NCBI GenBank assembly: GCA_025923975.1
Contig: JAICEV010000041.1
Span: 1 to 13,451 of the forward strand
Direction: 5' to 3'
From: Propionibacteriaceae bacterium
GTDB taxonomy: Bacteria > Actinomycetota > Actinomycetes > Propionibacteriales > Propionibacteriaceae
Length of the DNA stretch: 13,451 nucleotides
Position numbers and translations under genes: made by a program. Within the stretch, counting starts at the first letter, position 1; each line of letters begins with the position of its first letter. Below are positions 13,140-13,451 of this stretch, piece after piece. The notes below the pieces were generated by a model that saw only the letters and a program-made list of their open reading frames with translations, searched no databases and was not told the DNA's origin.

Positions 13140-13451
13140 CGCGGCGCCGCAACAATCTCGCCGAGTGCTCGCAAGCTGCTCGTAAGGCCACCGCGTAGGG
13201 CCGGCAGTGCGAGCCGAACGGGCCACTCAACCAGTCGGCCGCCCGGAAGAGCGAAAGCCTCAATGCATGACACTGTGGTTTTCTCGTCATGGCCCGTCAG
13301 CCGAAAAGCACCCTCACCAGTGAAGTACGGACCAAGGTGCAAGACCTTCAGTTCAGCCGTGTCCGTGACAGGCGGCGACCAACCAGTGACGATAAAGCGG
13401 TCCAACAGGCCTAGTGGGATCCGACCAAGCCGCACGCCAGACAGCGCCTCG
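13136..13451 (-). CDS. SRPBCC-family (polyketide cyclase/START-like) protein, C-terminal part
   Basis: The frame is open to the window edge, so the N-terminus is missing; 104 residues plus the stop remain. The sequence pattern, VTGWSPPVTDTAELKVLHLG then GPYFTGEGAFRLTG, and an E-x5-PGGRLVEWPVRLALPALR ending with an amphipathic C-terminal helix (SLRALGEIVAA), is that of SRPBCC hydrophobic-ligand-binding proteins. The ligand is unknown. Its stop overlaps the tag start by 4 bp, so the two are translationally coupled. The family call rests on pattern recognition of a partial sequence, so it is moderately sure. Confidence 0.68.
   Translation of the reverse strand, partial: EALSGVRLGRIPLGLLDRFIVTGWSPPVTDTAELKVLHLGPYFTGEGAFRLTGHDEKTTVSCIEAFALPGGRLVEWPVRLALPALRGGLTSSLRALGEIVAAPR

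Noticed and set aside
13140..13226. Extension of tag upstream to 13226
   Set aside because: It would overlap the SRPBCC gene by 91 bp; the ATGA overlap at 13136-13139 and the family length favour ATG 13139.
1..13451. Mobile elements, CRISPR repeats, tRNA or rRNA genes
   Set aside because: I found no transposase or integrase-like ORF, no regularly spaced repeats and no tRNA-like cloverleaf; composition looks even throughout.

Overview
The window is high-GC chromosomal DNA (roughly 60% G+C by eye) from an actinobacterium. Several things point there: an actinobacterial-type TatB, a DUF3117 mini-protein, a GT4-type GlgA beside a divergent GlgC, a small biotin carrier protein, GTG starts, and several start codons placed directly behind a TAnnnT -10 hexamer as in leaderless mRNAs. 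From memory, the gene order matches the Mycobacterium tuberculosis block Rv1210-Rv1231c (tagA, DUF3117, glgA/glgM, glgC, O-methyltransferase, sigE, rseA, htrA, tatB, mrp, DUF1003 protein), with a few genes added or removed. Genus and species cannot be fixed from the sequence alone. I see no mobile element, CRISPR array, tRNA or rRNA; this is an ordinary chromosomal region with tight spacing.

Layout. Positions 1-1562 (+) hold the end of a DUF1003 membrane protein and the Fe-S carrier ATPase Mrp. Positions 1568-6900 (-) hold a long co-directional run, read from right to left: a biotin carrier protein, DapA, ECF sigma factor SigE, a membrane anti-sigma factor, the HtrA serine protease and TatB. 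Neighbours are separated by 1-3 bp or overlap by 4 bp, except for a 210-bp leader before sigE that carries a good ECF-type promoter. Positions 6950-7612 (+) hold an O-methyltransferase diverging from the biotin carrier gene. Positions 7639-9650 (-) hold glgC and, overlapping it by 4 bp, a membrane-anchored methyltransferase. Positions 9732-11617 (+) hold glgA and a phosphoribosyltransferase. Positions 11667-13451 (-) hold a YbaK-type deacylase, DUF3117 followed by a strong intrinsic terminator, DNA-3-methyladenine glycosylase I, and the end of an SRPBCC-family protein.

How the genes work together. The central unit looks like a complete envelope-stress circuit. SigE probably drives its own promoter. 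It is held by a zinc-binding anti-sigma factor whose extracytoplasmic part is collinear with the whole of RseB, so RseA and RseB functions appear joined in one polypeptide. HtrA and TatB, encoded directly behind, deal with misfolded and exported proteins. This RseA-RseB fusion is the most interesting item in the window. The glgC/glgA pair makes and uses ADP-glucose for alpha-glucan synthesis from a shared divergent promoter region. The rest is DNA repair, Fe-S cluster and lysine/cell-wall housekeeping.
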